Shown here: positions 59,777-64,000 of the stretch, one piece after another
Numbering within the stretch: position 1 is the stretch's first letter
How the letters are laid out: each line of letters opens with the position of its first letter
Assembly: GCF_007362475.1 (NCBI RefSeq)
Contig: NZ_CP041687.1
Span: forward strand, 1,736,001 to 1,800,000
Length of the DNA: 64,000 bases
Origin: Chryseobacterium sp. SNU WT5
GTDB lineage: Bacteria; Bacteroidota; Bacteroidia; Flavobacteriales; Weeksellaceae
Reading direction: 5' to 3'
Translations under genes and position numbers: made by a program
The notes under the pieces: model-generated
The model's database searches: none
What the model was told of the DNA's origin: nothing
Seen by the model: the letters and a program-made list of their open reading frames with translations, nothing else

Positions 59777-60760
59777 ATGCATGTCCGTAACTTCGCATAA
59801 TTTTGTATATTTGTTTGATAATTAAATCATTAAGATGAATATTTTTAGTTTTGGAGCGGAGTTTAGTAGTGAAGAAGATTGTGTGAAGCATTTTAAGAAT
59901 GAGCGAGATAAAATTGGAGTCTCTTGTAAATGTGGAAAGACAGATTTTTTCTGGATCAAAAGCAGGTTGAGTTATGAATGTAAGTCTTGTAATAAGCGGA
60001 TTACACTAAGAAGTGGTACCATTTTGGAAAATTCAAATTTGTCCTTTTTAGTTTGGTACAAGGCAATTTTTCTAATGAGCGCTACAAAAAAGGGATTTTC
60101 TGCTAAAGAAATGCAAAGGCAATTAGGTTTGAAGCGCTATGAGCCAGTTTGGGCCATGATGCACAAATTGAGAAAAGCGATGGGAAAACGAGATGAAAGA
60201 TACACTTTAGAGGGCATGATTGAAATGGATGAAGGGTATTTTACAGTTGAATCTAGAGAACTGGAACAAGAGAAAGGGATTCGTGGAAGAGGTGCAGTTG
60301 GAAAGCAAAATGTTGCAGTGATGGCGGAATCTACGCCATTAGAAAATATAGAAACGGGAGAGACATCGAAATCTTGTAGATATTTTAAAGCAATAGTATT
60401 AGAAGATCATACAGCAGAGGGAATTAATGAGACTATTAAAGAATCTTTGGCAGAATCCAGCATAGTTTTTACAGATCAAAGCACGTCATATGTTGATATA
60501 TCACAACTTGTAGAAATTCATATTTCAGAAAAATCTTCGAAAGAAACTACAAAAGATACTTTGCGTTGGGTTCACATATTTATCAGTAATGCGAAAAGGA
60601 ATTTATTAGGAAATTACCACAAAATAAAACGCAAAAACCTTCAACTTTATCTAAATGAGTTTGTTCATAAGTTAAATCGGAGATATTTTGAAGATAAACT
60701 GTTCGATAGACTTGTGATAGCAAGCATTACAGGAGTATGATGAAAAACGGATATACATTA
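59777..60760 (+). mobile_element. IS1595-family insertion sequence
   Basis: About 984 bp. The ends form imperfect inverted repeats: left ATGCATGTCCGT, right (reverse complement) ATGTATATCCGT, 10 of 12 matching. Eight T flank both sides (59769-59776 and 60761-60768), compatible with the 8-bp target duplication of the family, though a homopolymer is weak proof. It contains one transposase gene. Confidence 0.7.
59835..60740 (+). CDS. IS1595-family (ISXO2-like) transposase
   Basis: 301 residues, apparently complete. The N-terminal zinc ribbon has CKCGK and, 25 residues later, CKSCNK. The ISXO2-like DDE domain follows: MIEMDEGYFTVES (first Asp), SSIVFTDQSTSYVDI (second Asp) and FVHKLNRRYFEDKLF (last acidic residue region, with HIFISNAKRNLLG before it). 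The gene fills the element. Confidence 0.92.
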   Translation: MNIFSFGAEFSSEEDCVKHFKNERDKIGVSCKCGKTDFFWIKSRLSYECKSCNKRITLRSGTILENSNLSFLVWYKAIFLMSATKKGFSAKEMQRQLGLKRYEPVWAMMHKLRKAMGKRDERYTLEGMIEMDEGYFTVESRELEQEKGIRGRGAVGKQNVAVMAESTPLENIETGETSKSCRYFKAIVLEDHTAEGINETIKESLAESSIVFTDQSTSYVDISQLVEIHISEKSSKETTKDTLRWVHIFISNAKRNLLGNYHKIKRKNLQLYLNEFVHKLNRRYFEDKLFDRLVIASITGV

Positions 60761-60953
60761 TTTTTTTTATACGAATTTAAACAGATGAGTTGAAAAGTCT
60801 GTAGATTTCCATTTATAGAGTTGTTTTCAATCCAGTTTTGTAAATATCAAATGAAAAAAATTTCTCTGTGTAAATTTGTAAAATTCGTCCGCAAAGATTT
60901 AGTATTAATTAACGAAATACTATTCAATTTTATCATTTAATTATAACTGATTA

Positions 60954-61802
60954 ATGCAAAATAAATATAAGTGTTGTTACACTTACCAATCATTTATGGC
61001 CGCAGATTTCTATCATCCAAGATCTCCAGTTCTAGCACAGTATATCGAAGGGTTTTACTTTATTCGAACGGATAAGAAATACCCTTTCGAATATTATACC
61101 TTTCCTAACAATTATTGCATTTTGTCTTTATTGAACAATGTTGAACTCAACATCACAGGTGGTTTAGTAGAAATAAAAAAATCACAGCATAAAAATCAGA
61201 TTTCCAGTCTTACCTTCCAGTATCGGGAACCGCTCAATGTTGTTTACTTAGAACCAGTCGAGGAATTGACTATTTATTTTAAGCCAAATGGAATCAACTT
61301 TTTCTTTAAAAATATGGAGGATTTTTATCATAAGAAATCGATGTTGAATTTTAATCCCTTTGCAGAGTTTAAAAATTTATTTTTTAAAGTATTTGAAATC
61401 TTCGACCGAGATGCTCAGGTTAAATATATCGAAGATCAACTTTTATATCTATTTCAATCAAGTGATGAAGGTTTAATCGAAAATCTTTTAAATGACTTGG
61501 AAACCGATTTAGGTATCGAAGAGATTGCTTTTAAAAATGATATTTCCAGACAATATCTGAATCAGTATATCAAATTAAAATTAGGAAAATCGCCATCTGA
61601 ATTTAGAAAGATTGCTCGTTTTAGGAAATCATTAACAATGATGAAAAACAGAAATACTACGCTTACAGAAGTTTCGTACGAAAATTTATTCTTTGATCAA
61701 TCACACTTTAATCGTGATTTTAAAGGACTTACTACTTTTTCACCCAAAGAGTTTTTTCAAAATACCGATTTGGAAAAGAATAATGTGTGGTTTATGCTTT
61801 AA
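60954..61802 (+). CDS. AraC-family transcriptional regulator
   Basis: 282 residues. The N-terminal ~180 residues form a cupin-like sensing domain (YIEGFYFIRTDKKYPFEYYT). The C-terminal double helix-turn-helix (about 185-275) has LGIEEIAFKNDISRQYLNQY and the second-helix signature LFFDQSHFNRDFKGLTTFSP followed by KEFF. A start at 60996 (MAADFYHP) is equally possible. It precedes a CarboxypepD_reg/GLPGLI pair that it may control. Confidence 0.9.
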   Translation: MQNKYKCCYTYQSFMAADFYHPRSPVLAQYIEGFYFIRTDKKYPFEYYTFPNNYCILSLLNNVELNITGGLVEIKKSQHKNQISSLTFQYREPLNVVYLEPVEELTIYFKPNGINFFFKNMEDFYHKKSMLNFNPFAEFKNLFFKVFEIFDRDAQVKYIEDQLLYLFQSSDEGLIENLLNDLETDLGIEEIAFKNDISRQYLNQYIKLKLGKSPSEFRKIARFRKSLTMMKNRNTTLTEVSYENLFFDQSHFNRDFKGLTTFSPKEFFQNTDLEKNNVWFML

Positions 61803-61875
61803 CACATTTTAATTTACATTTTTACAATTTCGTTATAGCGTAGAAGTATATTTTTGCAGATATACTTTTAAACCG

Positions 61876-63042
61876 ATGAAATACTTTTTACTCATTTTCT
61901 TTTTTTGTTCGTCTGTGGTTTTTTCTCAAAAGATGAAGCAAACGAAAATCGTGGATGCAGAAACAGGAACTGCAATTCCCAGTGCAAGAATTATCCATGA
62001 TCATCAAATTTATTATAGCAATGATGATGGTGTTGTTTCCTTACCAAAAGATTCGAAACAATTTGAAGTTTCGGTCGCTGGATATGAATCCTTGAAAAGT
62101 CCAAAACAGCAATCTATAATTAAACTAAAGCCACTTTACAGTGATATCGACGAGATTAAAATAGTCTCGATTGATGTTAAGAAAATTTTCACTGATGTTT
62201 ATAAGAATTATGAAAAGCGTTATTATAATCAACCAGCGATGTACGATGTCACTTATTCTCAAAAAAGATTTGAAAATAATAAAATGAAATTATTGGTAGT
62301 AGCAGACGGGAAATTTTGGACCCGAGATGGACAATATAATGCAAAAGAAGCATTTAATGGAAAACATAAAAATTTTGTGCAATTACAAATTGACACCCTG
62401 AGATATTTAAAATTGGAAAACAATGACTTTAATATTAAAGTAAAACCACAAAAAGTAAGTCATGAACCTGTCGGAAGTATGTTTTTTGATTATGAACTTT
62501 TTTATATGATGCGACGCAGTAAAAATAAAAATGCGGTAACCTCGGGTAAACTACTTTACGAAAATGAATTCGAACAGGAAATTTCTTACAAGATAAAAAC
62601 TGAAAATAATGAAATCTATAGTGGTAAAATAATTTTCAATAAAAAAGATCGTGCAATTACGTATTATGAAATGAATTTTGATCAAAGGAGTTATAAGCCA
62701 AATCAACTAAAAGATGCAGACGGAAATAATTACCAATACCAACCACCGAACGGAACGTATGTTTTTGATTTTTATAAAAGTGGAGAAAAATATGTGCCAT
62801 CTAAAATTAACATTAAATATGAAGGAATTAAATACACAATGGGTGATAAAGTTTTCGAATATCGAAATGCCAGAGATATCATTTTCAAAAATTTTAAACC
62901 TACTGAAGAAATTGGAGTGGAAAATTCCGTTGAAATTAACGGTTATTTCTGGAAAGATATGAAGATCAATGACGACAAAGGACAGGTAGATTTAAGTAAA
63001 GAAGAACAAGATTTTATAAATGAAAAAGCAGATGAAAACTAA
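61876..63042 (+). CDS. Exported CarboxypepD_reg-like protein (partner of GLPGLI)
   Basis: 388 residues. Signal peptide MKYFLLIFFFCSSVVFS, then a carboxypeptidase-regulatory-like domain (TKIVDAETGTAIPSARIIHD, YSNDDGVVSLPK). A large beta-rich domain follows from about residue 100, with RYYNQPAMYDVTYSQKRFEN and an outer-membrane-like repeated strand pattern. Function unknown. The last 23 bp overlap the GLPGLI gene. Confidence 0.85.
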   Translation: MKYFLLIFFFCSSVVFSQKMKQTKIVDAETGTAIPSARIIHDHQIYYSNDDGVVSLPKDSKQFEVSVAGYESLKSPKQQSIIKLKPLYSDIDEIKIVSIDVKKIFTDVYKNYEKRYYNQPAMYDVTYSQKRFENNKMKLLVVADGKFWTRDGQYNAKEAFNGKHKNFVQLQIDTLRYLKLENNDFNIKVKPQKVSHEPVGSMFFDYELFYMMRRSKNKNAVTSGKLLYENEFEQEISYKIKTENNEIYSGKIIFNKKDRAITYYEMNFDQRSYKPNQLKDADGNNYQYQPPNGTYVFDFYKSGEKYVPSKINIKYEGIKYTMGDKVFEYRNARDIIFKNFKPTEEIGVENSVEINGYFWKDMKINDDKGQVDLSKEEQDFINEKADEN

Positions 63043-63859
63043 TATTACATTTTTTATTTTACTCTTAAGTTTTTACGCATCAGCGCAAACGCACCGATTC
63101 ATCTATGACGTTGAATATAAAAAAGATTCAACTTCTCAAATGACCACCAAAGAAAATTACCATCTTGATATTTCTGGTGATGAGGTTCTTTATTATACGA
63201 GGGATTTCTTTATTGCAGATTCTTTGATTGTGAATAATTTTCCGTTTCCTAAAGATATGAAACTAAATACTTCAACAATTATTAAACATAAGAAAGGAAG
63301 TTCAAGTTTTGAAGAATATGATTTACTCGAAAATACAGTTCTAAATCTCCAAACCACAGATTCCCAAAACTGGTTATTAACCTCTGAAAAAAAGCAGGTA
63401 AAAGATTTGACGCTTCAGAAAGCCACAACGAATTGGGGCGGTCGAAACTGGATAGCCTGGTTTGCCAAAGAAATCCCTTTTCAAGAAGGACCATATAAAT
63501 TCCATGGTTTGCCTGGACTTATTGTTGAAATCGCGGATGATAAAAACAATTACAAATTTTCATTAGTAAAATCTGAAAATATAAAAGAGTCAGCAGAAAA
63601 CCAATATATTGAAATGGCTTACCAAATGAGCGTTCCGGTTACTTGGCAAAAATTTAAAAACGCGAAAATTAAATTTTATGAATCGCCTATAAATTTTATA
63701 AAAAACGGAATTGGAAGTTTAAAAAACAATGAGTTCTATTTAAACGATGGCACAAATGTAAACTCAACGAACAGCCGAGAAGTGAATGAGCGATTAAGGA
63801 ATACAATTAAAAAATATAATAATCCGATTGAACTGGATAAGGCGATTTTGTATCCCTAA
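63020..63859 (+). CDS. GLPGLI-family protein
   Basis: 279 residues. A signal peptide (TFFILLLSFYASAQ) is followed by RFIYDVEYKKDS, the family's typical opening. The naming motif is KFHGLPGLIVEIAD (about 167-180), preceded by WIAWFAKEIPFQEGPYKF. The family is nearly restricted to Bacteroidota and its function is unknown. The start at 63032 (after the overlap) would give a slightly shorter, better signal peptide. Confidence 0.95.
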   Translation: MKKQMKTNITFFILLLSFYASAQTHRFIYDVEYKKDSTSQMTTKENYHLDISGDEVLYYTRDFFIADSLIVNNFPFPKDMKLNTSTIIKHKKGSSSFEEYDLLENTVLNLQTTDSQNWLLTSEKKQVKDLTLQKATTNWGGRNWIAWFAKEIPFQEGPYKFHGLPGLIVEIADDKNNYKFSLVKSENIKESAENQYIEMAYQMSVPVTWQKFKNAKIKFYESPINFIKNGIGSLKNNEFYLNDGTNVNSTNSREVNERLRNTIKKYNNPIELDKAILYP

Positions 63860-64000
63860 AGTTTCCAAAGTACAGATTTCACATATTCTTTTGAGAAACC
63901 TAAAAATTATTTCATTCTAATTGTTCTAATGATAAAGAAGCAAAATGCATTTATCTGTGAAAATCTGTGCAATCCGTGTGAATAATATTTATCATTCCCG
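63860..64000. other. Right edge, no gene seen
   Basis: Non-coding sequence with a short repeated word (ATCTGTGAAAATCTGTG near 63954). Confidence 0.5.

Overview
The window is AT-rich chromosomal DNA from a member of the Flavobacteriia (phylum Bacteroidota), most like Chryseobacterium/Kaistella (Weeksellaceae). The evidence is a GLPGLI-family protein, several CarboxypepD_reg-like proteins, a GYDIA-type GHMP kinase, -7 boxes of the TAnnTTTG type, almost no Shine-Dalgarno sequences, and a tmRNA with tag peptide GNEEFALAA. The genus is an inference; no rRNA is present.

Layout. 1-3.2 kb is core metabolism: the 3' end of fabD, a GHMP kinase and pckA. 3.7-26 kb is a biosynthetic island. A small helical protein heads an operon with an acyl-activating ligase, an Sfp-type phosphopantetheinyl transferase, a FabZ-like dehydratase (frameshifted in a T9 tract), a chain-length-factor-like ketosynthase, a FabG reductase, an active FabF ketosynthase and an ACP. 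These are followed by 14 tandem genes for 35-42-residue peptides with a conserved leader and short Ser/Thr-containing tails, which look like RiPP precursors. Next come an M50 membrane protease, an alpha/beta hydrolase, an LpxL-like acyltransferase and a CPBP protease. A second operon starts with a paralogue of the small helical protein under a duplicated promoter region and encodes a TonB-dependent receptor, a DUF2141 protein and a TPR-like protein. A full-length LanB-type dehydratase, a LytS/LytTR two-component pair and two duplicated class I lanthipeptide-like precursors on the opposite strand complete the island. My reading is a pathway that builds a polyene-type acyl chain and attaches it to a dehydrated, ribosomally made peptide. 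This is inferred from gene content only.

26-29 kb holds an M48 peptidase and an exported protein. 29.0-50.8 kb is a tandem array of integrative elements inserted at the 3' end of ssrA (tmRNA, minus strand, 50763-51158). The array contains a 0.7 kb relict, a 15.5 kb mobilizable element carrying a Czc/Cus-type RND efflux system and a P-type ATPase, and a 5.6 kb element with a tyrosine integrase and a gene II-like replication protein. Each junction repeats the last 15 bp of ssrA, and each full element carries doubled short repeats near both ends.

51.7-64 kb is ordinary flavobacterial chromosome: three tandem carboxypeptidase-regulatory-like exported proteins, a SIMPL protein, a cupin protein, a GNAT acetyltransferase, a PspC protein, lipoproteins, a DUF892 gene broken by an in-frame TGA, an IS1595-family insertion sequence, an AraC regulator, and a CarboxypepD_reg/GLPGLI pair.
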